Positions 10,016 to 17,839 of a DNA stretch of 64,000 nucleotides are shown in pieces. This stretch comes from Glandiceps talaboti (Eukaryota > Hemichordata > Enteropneusta > Spengelidae), in the NCBI RefSeq assembly GCF_964340395.1, contig NC_135565.1:7391242-7455241 (forward strand), in the 5' to 3' direction. The stretch's first letter is position 1. Every line of letters begins with the position of its first letter. Both the position numbers and the translations under genes were made by a program. The notes under the pieces are model-generated. The model worked only from the letters and a program-made list of their open reading frames with translations, searched no databases and was not told where the DNA came from.

Positions 10016-10125
10016 CTGTTGCTTGCGTTATCTTCGTGCTTGTTTTTTCCGGTGTGTTTAAACTTTTCCTGCCTCTTCTCTTTTCCTTTCTTTTCTCTTT
10101 GAGAAAAAATATATTCTGGTAGCAA
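10016..10125 (-). pseudogene. 110-bp exon shared with the 21.9-23.6 kb gene ('ATRxYFFxKRK' exon)
   Basis: Bounded on the minus strand by an acceptor (GTTAACAG before 10125) and a donor (GTAACTTG after 10016). Read in the phase of its paralogue it gives 'VATRIYFFSKRKERKREE', then a stop (GTT TAA) after 22 codons. The exon at 22659-22768 has the same 110-bp length, same borders and the same start ('ATRTYFFTKRKQTKRED'). The early stop suggests this copy is dead or ends here. It lies directly downstream of the finger ORF at 10167-10469 and may belong to the same transcript. Confidence 0.5.
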
Positions 10126-10166
10126 CTGTTAACAAAAAACAAAAACATGTATGCATCACTATTTGA

Positions 10167-10469
10167 TTAATGGATGGACAGTTTGGAAGGTAATTGTCCG
10201 TGATCGACGCGCCTGCTGGTATGCGCAGATGTTCCTCGCTTTTGAGGAGGGACACCACTGAGTTCAACAGCAGGGTCTGACCCCAGCCTGCCCTCACCCA
10301 ATATGCAGTTACGCAACATCCTCAGTGCAGAGGACACCTTGTTCCTGACCATTGGGTGGTCACTCTCCCAAAGTGCTGGGGGAATATGCTTAAGGAACAT
10401 GTGTTCCTTCAATTTTTTGCACTTCTCCCCACACTCTGGAATCAGACAAAGGACAGTGCCAGGGGGCAT
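10167..10469 (-). CDS. C2H2-like zinc-finger ORF of an element-associated gene
   Basis: 100 codons. The N-terminus holds a possible zinc finger, CLIPEC followed by KKLKEHMFLKH (C-x4-C-x9-H-x4-H spacing), then 'NKVSSALRMLRNCILGEGRL'. The C-terminal third is Ser/Pro/Arg-rich and may be out of frame. It lies 110 bp downstream of the acidic ORF at 10581-11711 on the same strand, with an exon-like segment following. Fingers of this style occur in proteins of animal mobile elements, but I could not name the family. GC content here (about 55%) is clearly higher than in the surroundings. Confidence 0.4.
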   Translation of the reverse strand: MPPGTVLCLIPECGEKCKKLKEHMFLKHIPPALWESDHPMVRNKVSSALRMLRNCILGEGRLGSDPAVELSGVPPQKRGTSAHTSRRVDHGQLPSKLSIH

Positions 10470-10580
10470 CCTGCCTCGTGTCTGAGGAGGGTGTGCGAGG
10501 GGGCTGGGTTCGACCAGCCTTTGCCAACCATCACCCTGTGAGGTCCAACCTCACCATCGCTACGAAATGTTACTTTCATC

Positions 10581-11711
10581 TTAGAGAACTTCCATCCTGG
10601 AGAAATAAATGGCCCTTTCCTTGGGAGTCCCCACAGGGGGGCTCACCTCAGAACTGACTCTTGGGTTTGTCTGACCAGGGTTTTTCTTCCTCCTATGCCT
10701 ACATGATTTACTAACCCCTCTGGTTACTTCACGCTGCCCTTCAGTTAACCTTTGGGATGAAACCATTGTAGGGGGGGAAGCTAAAGCCCTTGCCCTACGC
10801 CCCCACTTCTCTCTGGCTGTTCCTTGAGACCTCCTCCTCCTGCGCCTTACCCTTTGAGAAGAGTCCTCAGCTGAAATGACTCCACTCTCCCAACCCATCG
10901 GAAACTCCTCCCTATTGGGAATGGCAACCGAGGGCGGGGAAGAGGGGCCCTCCAGTGCAGGCATCTCATCCTCAATTTCATGGCTGGCCGGTAGGAAGCA
11001 GCCTCCCTCACTCGCCTCAACTACCTCCTCAAGGGGGGCAGCCGCTGCGAGGGAAAGGTGTTCCTCCAGCGCTGGTGGGTCATCCAGAGGCCGGCTGTCC
11101 TCAAAAGAGGGAACCAACCCTGAGTGATCCATCTGTGCTACATCTGTCCCCTCTGGTGGCAGTTCCTTTTGATCATGGACTACTGGCAGGACAGCTTCAA
11201 GGGCTGCCCCTTGCGACTGGTCTGAGTGCTCAGATGGTCGCTGCCAGCTCTCCACAATCTCTGGGAACTTGGTCCAGTAATCTTTGACCATGCCATCATC
11301 TGGGACAGAGTAGTCAGCCACATACCTTTTTTGGGGTTTAGGCGTCTCTTGCCACCTCATTTGATGCCTGTTGGTATGGACTAGATTGGCGTCAATCCAA
11401 GTGCGATCGATGCCCAGCCGCAACTCTGCTTCCTGCCAGATCTTGGAAACCCAGTACCAATTCCCAACACGCCTGACTATTTGGTACTGACCTTTGAGGG
11501 CCTGCTTTTTCTCAGTTAGGGGGGGGGGGGAGGTGGCGAGTGCATCCGCAAGTCGAGACCAGGTCATTAGGACCTTCATCCTCGTTGATCGCTACACTCT
11601 CCGCAAGGCCTCCTCCCTGGTTTCCGGTTTTTGGGCTTGTCCCTCACGGCTGGCTTCCGGCACTCGTTCCTGTTGCCAATCCATCTTCTCTGTTGGGCTG
11701 CTGCTGTTCAT
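10581..11711 (-). CDS. acidic/Pro-rich ORF with an in-frame amber, element-associated
   Basis: A Met at 11711 opens 'MNSSSPTEKMDWQQERVPEA'. After 39 codons a TAG at 11592-11594 interrupts the frame, which continues unchanged through the Met at 11579 for 332 more codons. The first ~90 residues after the stop are aromatic and basic ('GQYQIVRRVGNWYWVSKIW', 'RTWIDANLVHTNRHQMRW', 'YWTKFPEIVESWQRPSEH'). The middle is acidic, and an arginine run (RVRRRRRRSQ) precedes a basic tail. Long disordered acidic and basic tracts fit a DNA- or RNA-associated structural protein. GC content and codon use differ sharply from the AT-rich neighbourhood. No family recognised. The amber may be a pseudogene lesion, or the true start may be at 11579. 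Confidence 0.45.
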
Positions 11712-12025
11712 GTTTTCAATTCTTGTTATTTGTCTCTAAGGGATAAAGGTAATTCCATGCAACAGATTATTTACACGTCGGACAAGTGTACTCCTTAATT
11801 TTCTGAGCAGCCCCAGTGAAGTAATTTCCCTTTAGGGTAAACTTACTTTGAACAGCACGGCTTGTAGCCCAACCAATATATTTAGTCACACCAATTTACA
11901 CACTAAAATTGCCACACATAAATATCACACGGAGCGTAACTACTTACTTGTTTCAACTTTGCTGTCTATCCTTCGAGTGCCGGTATTTGCTGATCCGGAT
12001 GGCATAGTGACTTCTGACACAGAGG

Positions 12026-12430
12026 GTGCCATCTGCCACCTTGTTGACAGCTGCAAAGCATTTCCCAGCAGACTCCAAGTTACACAAAATATTCAACAGA
12101 AACAATGTCAAAGTCAGTTATAGCTGCATGCCAAGCATGGCTACCATAATCAGAGTGCACAACACCACCATCTCGAACAGCGAAACTAAACCCACTCAAA
12201 AAACATGTAATTGCAGAAAGAAGGACACCTGCCCTTTGAATGGCGAATGCCAAACGGAAAACATCATATACCAAGCCACCGTCCATGGAAAAAAACAAAC
12301 AAAAGTATATATCGGTCTAACAGAGAACAACTTCAAACAGAGATACGCCAACCACAAACAGTCATTCAAAGCCCGACATGTAACAACCTGCCAACACCTA
12401 CTTGTCCGCACCCAATACCTCACACAATAA
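12026..12430 (+). pseudogene. GIY-YIG endonuclease and RT C-terminus of PLE copy C, truncated
   Basis: 134-codon frame. The RT C-terminal region is followed by a zinc-binding-like cluster (C-x-C...C...C) and the GIY-YIG core, in which 'VYIGLTENNFKQRYANH' carries the catalytic-region Tyr, Gly and Arg. The rest of the nuclease, including the CLTEK region seen in copy B, is deleted, so this copy should be inactive. Confidence 0.8.
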
Positions 12431-12690
12431 CAACCAACACCTTCACACACACAGCACCATACAACCAACACATAGACAATAGTGATGATATTTTTATTGT
12501 CTGCACTCTCTATATACAGCACACCCAGAGAGTAGAAAACAGTTGTCTGATGATCGCACGATGCGTGAAACTCCGAGTTACAACCAAGAAAGAGTTCCAG
12601 AACTACCAAAACTATTGCGCTCTTCCACTGTGGTATAGAGCACTGTCTTAGCAGATTCATACTCACCGAGTTTATATATATATATATATA
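12030..12690 (+). mobile_element. Penelope-like element copy C, 3' fragment (plus strand)
   Basis: Begins inside the reverse transcriptase C-terminus ('AKHFPADSKLHKIFNRNNVK') and runs through the Cys-rich linker (CNCRKKDTCPLNGEC) into a GIY-YIG endonuclease ('TKVYIGLTENNFKQRYANHK'). The endonuclease is cut short after 'HKQSFK' by a deletion that joins it to the 3' untranslated tail (CCCGACATGTAACAACCTGC), which continues to the TA repeat at 12672-12691. Copy B at 14.9-17.3 kb is the closest relative and lies in opposite orientation, so the two 3' tails form a long inverted repeat. Confidence 0.85.
12542..12584 (+). ncRNA. hammerhead ribozyme motif, PLE copy C (one imperfect pair)
   Basis: Sense-strand type I hammerhead layout in the PLE 3' tail. 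Stem I GTTGT (12542-12546) pairs with ACAAC (12580-12584). Core CTGATGA is at 12547-12553. Stem II CGCA/TGCG (12555-12558, 12562-12565) has a 3-nt loop. GAA is at 12567-12569. Stem III ACT/AGT (12570-12572, 12576-12578) is very short. Cleavage is predicted after T12579. The closing pair next to the core is T12554/T12566 instead of the usual G-C, so activity may be reduced. Short-stem-III hammerheads are established in Penelope-like elements. Confidence 0.75.
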
Positions 12691-12691
12691 T
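12672..12691. repeat. (TA)n tract at the junction of PLE copies C and A
   Basis: Ten TA units. A second TA tract at 14887-14901 marks the junction of copies A and B. On both sides the adjacent sequence is the same PLE tail end (AACTCGGTGAGTATCA or its complement). Confidence 0.8.
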
Positions 12692-12724
12692 GTTGAGGGT
12701 AGAAGAAAATCAAGTAGGGTTTTT

Positions 12725-12770
12725 CGTCTCTACAAGCCTGTTTCGTGAGTAAATCACTCGTCAGGAGATG
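12725..12770 (-). ncRNA. hammerhead ribozyme, PLE copy A (apparently complete)
   Basis: On the minus strand, 3' of the endonuclease frame. Stem I CATCTC (12770-12765) pairs with GAGACG (12730-12725) with one A/C mismatch. Core CTGACGA is at 12764-12758. Stem II GTGA/TCAC has a 5-nt loop (12757-12745). GAA is at 12744-12742. Stem III ACA/TGT has a 4-nt loop (12741-12732). A at 12731 is the cleavage nucleotide. All conserved core bases (CUGANGA, GAAA, U16.1, H17) are present. This is the minimal type I form described for Penelope-like elements. Confidence 0.85.
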
Positions 12771-12804
12771 CTGATGTACTGATTCTACCTCGTGTGCGAT
12801 GGGG

Positions 12805-13180
12805 TCATGTGTTACACAACAATGTTTTATTTCTATGACGACAAGAGGATACAAGTTCATTTCGTTTGTTTAATGTAGATAGTTCGGGTCGGCAGATAAC
12901 AAAGATCTTTTCTTTGGGGCATAAATTGCACTTCTTGCTTGAGTTATTGTAGGTTGGATTGGATGAAAGTGCTCGCCAGGAAATAGAGTGGTCAATGTTT
13001 TTATCCTTGAGGGTACAGATATGTTTGCCGAGTTCCATAGAATTCCTATGTTTAGTGTGTCGGAATGATGCTGTATGGTTTCTGTACCTTGTCTTAAACT
13101 CGTTTTCTGTAAGCCCAATGTATGTTTCTGTAATGTTGTTGTCCTTGCGTATGATGACGGATCACTGTAGACAGTTTTCT
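12805..13180 (-). pseudogene. GIY-YIG endonuclease of PLE copy A, frameshifted
   Basis: The end of the domain can be read in two overlapping frames: 'RQGTETIQHHSDTLNIGILW' in one, 'MELGKHICTLKDKNIDHSIS' in the other. The latter matches 'ELSKHIWKLKRNNEPFSVSW' of copy B. The 'CNLCPKEKIF' segment is equivalent to 'CNLCLTEKLT' of copy B. At least one frameshift near 13050 breaks the nuclease. Confidence 0.7.
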
Positions 13181-14165
13181 ATTGCTGACAGTTGCATGTT
13201 TTACTGGCATTGGTGCTGTTTACGGTGGTGTTGGTGCGTTCGTGTGAAATAAGGATGCGTTTGTTGTGGTTGTTGATGACGTGCTTGATGTTATTCATGT
13301 AGCTGTAACTTATTTTAACGGTGTTGCGGTTGAAGATTTTTCTGAGTTTATGATCTTTGTGGAAGTGTTTGTCTATAAGGCTGAGGAATCTGTGTCCGAT
13401 GTTGGTGCTAAAATTTTTGCTGAATGGGGGGTTGTACCATAGTATGTCTTTTCGTTGTCTGTTTCTTCGTCTGGAGGTCGTAGTCGGCTCATAGTGTAGT
13501 GTGTATTTGTATCCGCTCTCGTTGAGTGCTTTTTGGTATGGAGGTGCGGCTTGGTCGAAGGATGCTTTGTCCGAAGTGTGTAATGATAGGTGTTTGTTAA
13601 TGCCGGTGGGTATGTTCTTTGTTGTGATTTGTGGGTGGTTGCTCTCTCGATGTACATATTGTAGGATGGTGTCAGGCTTTGTGTAGGTTTGGTACGTACC
13701 ATTGCTCAAGTTGAGGGTGAAATCTAAAAAGTTGATTATCTGTTTGTTGGCTTCTATTGTAATGCGTAATCCGTTGAGGTGGAAAATGCAGCATATGTTT
13801 TTCTTGATGTTTTCTGTGTCTCTTGGTGATGCGTTCAAAACGGCTAATCCGTCATCTCTGTATAGCCCTATGTTGATACCGGGGCCTTGTAGTTGGGAGA
13901 GGAGGAAGCTTCCTACCAGCTCGCATGTTTCGGCACCATCATAGCTGCCCATTGTTACGTCGAATGTTGTGTTGCCTTTCTTTTCCCAGGGTTGTTGTTT
14001 ATGTATAAGGACAGAGTTCTTTGCATGGAGGAGGATGTTACGTTCGTTGGCTGTGATGTTGTCGTAGTCTGAGGCGACGGTCAGTGCTCTGTTGAGTAGG
14101 TTTTGGCAGATTGATGGGTAGAATTCTACAACATCAAAGCTGATGAAGTTGTAGGCTTGTTTGTT
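13179..14165 (-). pseudogene. PLE copy A reverse transcriptase, palm and C-terminal part
   Basis: The main frame 13952-13179 begins at 'MGSYDGAETCELVGSFLLSQ' and carries the catalytic motif C as 'IGLYRDDGLAV' (intact YxDD). The preceding motif A region, 'FYPSI', is read in another frame between 13955 and 14160. After the palm comes 'INFLDFTLNLSNGTY' and the conserved PLE thumb 'RFLSLIDKHFHKDHKLRKIF'. The catalytic aspartates survive but the frameshift near 13955 separates them from motif A. Confidence 0.75.
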
Positions 14166-14880
14166 ATCGACGGCTTTGAACCATTCGATTACTGATTCTG
14201 TGTTCTTTGAACTTTGTCGAATATAGAATTTTGGTGTTGATTCGGTCGAGTATTTGTTTACTGATTTTGCCTATCTCGGATTTTGTGGGGTTGATAAGTC
14301 GGCAGGTAGGTTTGTTGGTAAAATTCGGTTTGTGGTCTTTGAGTGTGATGAATGCTTCTTTGTATGCTGTAGTATCTACTCTGTCGTCGATGCGTAGTTT
14401 CGTTGCGATCTTTTTGTTTTCTCTATGGATTGCTTGTGTGGTGTTGGGTTGTGCGTGTTTGTAGGATTTTATGACGTTTTGTTGTAGGAGGTCGTTGTAT
14501 GTTTTTGGTTTAAGTTTGTAGTAGTTTGTCGTCTTGTCGGCGGCGATTATCAGACTGGTTTCGTCTTTGATGCATTTGGAGTCGTCTGTGAGTTTTTTCA
14601 GGAGCAGGATGTTAAGTTGCTTGAACTTTGTTGATTGGATCATCCTTAGTATGTCGTCTTCAAATTCCTTGAGCTCATCAGTTAGAGGGGGGTTCTTTGT
14701 AGGCTTGAAGCCGTATGTATCTGTGGTTGAAGAGGTTTCGCTTGGGTTGAGGAAGAAGAAAGTTTTCCAATGCATTCGTCGGAGAAACTGTTCGGTCTTT
14801 TCGATGAGGCGAAGCAGGTAATCATTGTGTGAAGGGAGAGGTATATTCTTTGGTGAGTAGTCGATGTTGAATTTCGCCAT
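14164..14880 (-). CDS. PLE copy A reverse transcriptase, N-terminal part
   Basis: 238 codons starting 'MAKFNIDYSPKNIPLPSHND', with the conserved PLE stretch 'SLIIAADKTTNYYKL' (equivalent to the 'IIPADKT' motif), 'EAFITLKDHKPNF' and 'CRLINPTKSEIGKISKQILD'. This is the fingers region, ahead of motif A. The start lies just inside the TA tract at 14887-14901, so the 5' untranslated part is absent or very short. The frame breaks after 'EHRISNRMVQ'. Confidence 0.75.
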   Translation of the reverse strand: MAKFNIDYSPKNIPLPSHNDYLLRLIEKTEQFLRRMHWKTFFFLNPSETSSTTDTYGFKPTKNPPLTDELKEFEDDILRMIQSTKFKQLNILLLKKLTDDSKCIKDETSLIIAADKTTNYYKLKPKTYNDLLQQNVIKSYKHAQPNTTQAIHRENKKIATKLRIDDRVDTTAYKEAFITLKDHKPNFTNKPTCRLINPTKSEIGKISKQILDRINTKILYSTKFKEHRISNRMVQSRR

Positions 14881-15189
14881 TGCGGGTTATATATATATAT
14901 AACTCGGTGAGTATCAATCTGCTAAGACAGTGCTCTATACCGCAGTGGCAGAGCGTAATAGTTTTGGTAGTACTGATCATCAGACAACTCTGAGGCTTAC
15001 TCTCTGGGTGTGCTGTATATATAGAGTGTAGACAATAGAAATACCATAACTATTGTCTGTGTCGGTGGGTGGGTGTTGTATGTGTGGAGGTGTTGGTTGT
15101 TATTTTGTGAGTTATTGGGTGCGGACAAGTAAGTGTTGGCGGGTTGTTACATGTTGGGCTTTGATGTTCCGTTAGTTAACGGGTTTAGT

Positions 15190-15591
15190 TTAGGTGATAG
15201 ATGCTCTATTGAAGTTGGACAAATAAAACTTATTCTCGTGTCGGCATTTGGATATCAACTCAGTTTTGTTTAGTGTGGAGCTTTTGTCTGCTTTAATAAT
15301 AGTTAGTTTTTCGGTTAAACACAGGTTGCATCGTTTTGTTTTATTGGTGTATGCTTGGGCTGTCTTGCTGATGGACCAGGATACGGAAAAAGGCTCATTG
15401 TTTCTTTTCAGTTTCCAAATGTGTTTTGATAGTTCTGTGCTGTTTTCGTGTTTTTCATGTTTGAATGACTGTTTGTGGTTGGCGTATCTCTGTTTGAAGT
15501 TGTTCTCTGTTAGACCGATATATACTTTTGTTTGTTTTCCGCGGACGGTGGCTTGGTATACGATGTTTTCCGTTTGGCATTCGCCGTTCAA
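15190..15591 (-). CDS. GIY-YIG endonuclease domain of PLE copy B, complete
   Basis: 133 codons in the same frame as the upstream RT but separated from it by a single TAA. It contains 'NGECQTENIVYQATV', the GIY-YIG core 'TKVYIGLTENNFKQRYANHK', 'ELSKHIWKLKRNNEPFSVSW', 'KRCNLCLTEKLTIIKADK' and 'ISKCRHENKFYLSNF'. The Cys-rich linker CNCRQKDTCPLNGEC lies just before. The order RT then GIY-YIG is the mark of EN-containing Penelope-like elements. No disabling change is visible inside the nuclease. Confidence 0.8.
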   Translation of the reverse strand: MNGECQTENIVYQATVRGKQTKVYIGLTENNFKQRYANHKQSFKHEKHENSTELSKHIWKLKRNNEPFSVSWSISKTAQAYTNKTKRCNLCLTEKLTIIKADKSSTLNKTELISKCRHENKFYLSNFNRASIT

Positions 15592-15624
15592 AGGGCAGGT
15601 GTCTTTCTGTCTGCAATTACAAGG

Positions 15625-16584
15625 TTAATGAGTGGGTTTAGTTTCGCTGTTAGAGATGGTGGCGTTATGCGCTTTGGTTATGGTAGCCATGTTTGGCATG
15701 CAGCTATAACTGACTTTGACATTGTTTCTGTTGAATATTTTGTGTAACTTAGAGTCTGCTGGGAAATGTTTTGCGATTAGGTTGAGGAATCGTTTGCCTG
15801 CATTGGTGGCTACGTTTTTGCTGTATGGTGGGTTAAACCAGATGGTGTTTCTATTTCTGTTTTTCTGCGCCGGGGTGCTGGTGTACGTGATGTTCTCTTT
15901 GTGGCCGCTGGTTTTTAGTGCATTTTGGTACATTGGGGCTGCCTGGTTGAAGATGTGTTCGTCAGATGATATGTCGGAAATTCTACGGCCGATGGCTGAC
16001 GATATGTTCTTGATGATGCTGGGTGGGTGGTTAGACTGCGTGTGTATGTACATGGGGTTGTCGTTGGGTTTTCTGTAAGGGTAATATTTACCGTTTTTGA
16101 GGTTGAGCGTTATGTCTAGAAAGTTGACGGTTTTCAGATTGGTGAGTATGGTTATTTTTAACCCCATGGCTTTGAAGGTTTTAGTTATGTCTTTTCTGAT
16201 ACTTTCTGATTTACTTCCAGTGATGTTCTTGAAGGCGGCGAGTCCGCCGTCCCTATAGAGACCTATGTTTTCTTTACCATATTTTTTGGCTAATTTGTGT
16301 AGCATGAATATTTCGGCCCCGTCGTTGCTTCCCATTGTGACGTCAAATGACCCATTATTATTCTTTTTTACCCATGGTTTGGTTTTATCAAAGAGGAGAG
16401 ATTTCCGCGCGTGCATGATAATTTGTTTGTCTTCGTCTGATATGGTGGTGTATTGGCCGGCAAATTTGAGGGATTCTAGTAACAATTTTTCGGTTATGGA
16501 TGGGTAAAAGTCGCATATGTCGAAGCAGGCGAAGGTGTGTTTGTTTTTGTCCTCTAAGTTCTTGAACCATTCGATGACTGACAT
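15625..16584 (-). CDS. PLE copy B reverse transcriptase, palm and thumb
   Basis: 319 codons. Motif A region is 'CFDICDFYPSITEKLLLESL', motif B region 'FDVTMGSNDGAEIFML', motif C 'IGLYRDGGLAAF', and the PLE thumb 'RFLNLIAKHFPADSKLHKIF'. The usual YxDD is YRDG here: the second catalytic aspartate has become glycine, which should abolish polymerisation. Copy A keeps YRDD. The frame ends at a TAA that copy C does not have ('KPTQKTCNCR' there). Confidence 0.8.
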   Translation of the reverse strand: MSVIEWFKNLEDKNKHTFACFDICDFYPSITEKLLLESLKFAGQYTTISDEDKQIIMHARKSLLFDKTKPWVKKNNNGSFDVTMGSNDGAEIFMLHKLAKKYGKENIGLYRDGGLAAFKNITGSKSESIRKDITKTFKAMGLKITILTNLKTVNFLDITLNLKNGKYYPYRKPNDNPMYIHTQSNHPPSIIKNISSAIGRRISDISSDEHIFNQAAPMYQNALKTSGHKENITYTSTPAQKNRNRNTIWFNPPYSKNVATNAGKRFLNLIAKHFPADSKLHKIFNRNNVKVSYSCMPNMATITKAHNATISNSETKPTH

Positions 16585-16639
16585 AGAATTGTTCCATTGG
16601 TTGACGGCGACTATGGGTCTTATGTTTTGGAGGATGGTG

Positions 16640-17182
16640 TCAAGTATTTTTTTTGCTAATAATGCCTATCTCGCTTTTTGCGGGGTTGATTAGTCTGCAA
16701 GGTAAACTGTGTTCGAAATTGTCTTTATGGTCTTTTAACGTTATAAAAGCTTCTTTCTTGGTGAGTATTTCAGTCCTATCGTCTAAATCGAGTTTTTGTG
16801 CTATACTTTTTGCTTCTGCATTAATGCTGTTGTTGGCTCTATCGCTGGTGGGTTTGTAGTGTTTGGTTATATTATCTCTAAGGAGTTTGTTGTATTGATC
16901 TTTTTGAAGGAGGTACAGGTTTCTGGTTTTATCGGCTGGGATGATCATTTCGCTGGAGTTTTTGATTTTTCTAACATCGTTTCTGAGTGTGGTTTGGAAC
17001 GGGTCATTGATTTTACGGAATTTGATGTCTTCTATGAGTTTTAACATGTCATTCTCGAATGGTCGAAGTTCGTCGATTTGTGGCGGGCATCTTTTGCTAT
17101 TCAAACCGAAATTTGTTTTTGTAGTGGTGCTATCGTTTTCGCCTGATTGTTTTTTGAGAAAAAAGAATGCCTTCCATCGCAT
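16640..17182 (-). CDS. PLE copy B reverse transcriptase, N-terminal part
   Basis: 180 codons from 'MRWKAFFFLKKQSGENDSTT'. Contains 'SEMIIPADKTRNLYLL', 'KKEAFITLKDHKDNFEH' and 'PCRLINPAKSEIGIISKK', colinear with 14164-14880. It is about 60 residues shorter at the N-terminus; upstream sequence to about 17230 is still similar in style but out of frame. A frameshift at about 16640 separates it from the palm. Confidence 0.75.
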   Translation of the reverse strand: MRWKAFFFLKKQSGENDSTTTKTNFGLNSKRCPPQIDELRPFENDMLKLIEDIKFRKINDPFQTTLRNDVRKIKNSSEMIIPADKTRNLYLLQKDQYNKLLRDNITKHYKPTSDRANNSINAEAKSIAQKLDLDDRTEILTKKEAFITLKDHKDNFEHSLPCRLINPAKSEIGIISKKNT

Positions 17183-17439
17183 TCTCCGGATGACGCTTTC
17201 AGTTTTTTCGATGAGTTTTTTTTGTGTAAGTGTTCGAAGGTGGGAGGGGAATGTTCTTAGGTCCGGTAAAACCCGACATTTAGGGTTTCACAGCGTCGGT
17301 TCCCCCTGAATCACTAAGTATACTCTACAAAATATAAATTCTCAGAAACCGTATTAAATTACCTGTTCAGAAATGTATAGCATTACAGAAACAGATAAAA
17401 AATAGCAAAGATACTTTTGACTTTACAAAGGCCGGTGAA

Positions 17440-17800
17440 AAAAGGGTTAACCCTCCCTCCCAAAAAAGGGTTTACCCTTAAAAAGTGATATTTGGCTATT
17501 TTTCGATAGGGAAATGGCGAACTCTCAATTTTTTCAAGCTTTTCACTTTCATATAGTACCCCTAACTGTTCACGAAGAGAAAACCCCCCAAAAAAATTTT
17601 AGTTCGCAAAAAAGGGTTAACCCTAAAAAAAAGAGTTAACTAAAAAATAAAAGGGGTTTTTGGCTATTTTTCGATAGGAACAAGCTGAACTCTCAATTTT
17701 TTCAATGTTTTCTCTTTTATATAGTACCCCTAACTGTTCACAAAAGAGAAAACGCCAAAAAATCTTTAGTTCGCAAAAAAGGGTTAACCCTCAAAAAATG
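17440..17800. repeat. ~168-bp tandem repeat carrying AGGGTTAACCCT palindromes
   Basis: Two full and one partial copy. The palindrome AGGGTTAACCCT starts at 17443, 17613 and 17780. Shared words between them include GGCTATTTTTCGATAGG, CTCTCAATTTTTTCAA, ATATAGTACCCCTAACTGTTCAC and TTAGTTCGCAAAAAAGGG. A variant GGGTTTACCC lies at 17468. Confidence 0.75.
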
Positions 17801-17839
17801 GGTTTCTTTTTCCTATTCTTAACCATGGGAAAGTGAAGC

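Larger units (their letters stand above)
12692..14884 (-). mobile_element. Penelope-like element copy A (minus strand), near full length
   Basis: Minus-strand retroelement with reverse transcriptase pieces at 14880-14164, about 14160-13955 and 13952-13179, then the GIY-YIG endonuclease in two frames between 13180 and 12805, then a short 3' tail with a hammerhead ribozyme. It sits exactly between two TA tracts, each adjoining a tail of another PLE copy (C on the left, B on the right). Frameshifts in the middle of the RT and in the endonuclease show it is no longer active as it stands. Confidence 0.8.
14888..17290 (-). mobile_element. Penelope-like element copy B (minus strand)
   Basis: Contains, in order on the minus strand, the RT N-terminus (17182-16640), RT palm and thumb (16584-15625), GIY-YIG endonuclease (15591-15190) and a 3' tail (15189-14888) that is the inverted counterpart of the copy C tail. 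It is more complete than copy C and belongs to the same subfamily. Lesions: a frameshift near 16610-16640, one in-frame TAA at about 15625, an altered catalytic motif (below), and a deletion in the tail that removes most of the hammerhead ribozyme. Confidence 0.85.

Noticed and set aside
11848-12029. Start of the PLE copy C coding region
   Set aside because: The frames here do not align with copies A or B; PLE similarity begins only at about 12030.
14207-14821. Plus-strand frames across the PLE copies (13501-13944, 14207-14821, 15248-17309)
   Set aside because: Antisense shadows of the minus-strand reverse transcriptase and endonuclease.
14965-14990. Hammerhead ribozyme in PLE copy B
   Set aside because: Only stem I's 5' side and CTGATGA remain; the GAAA, stem III and 3' strand of stem I are deleted.
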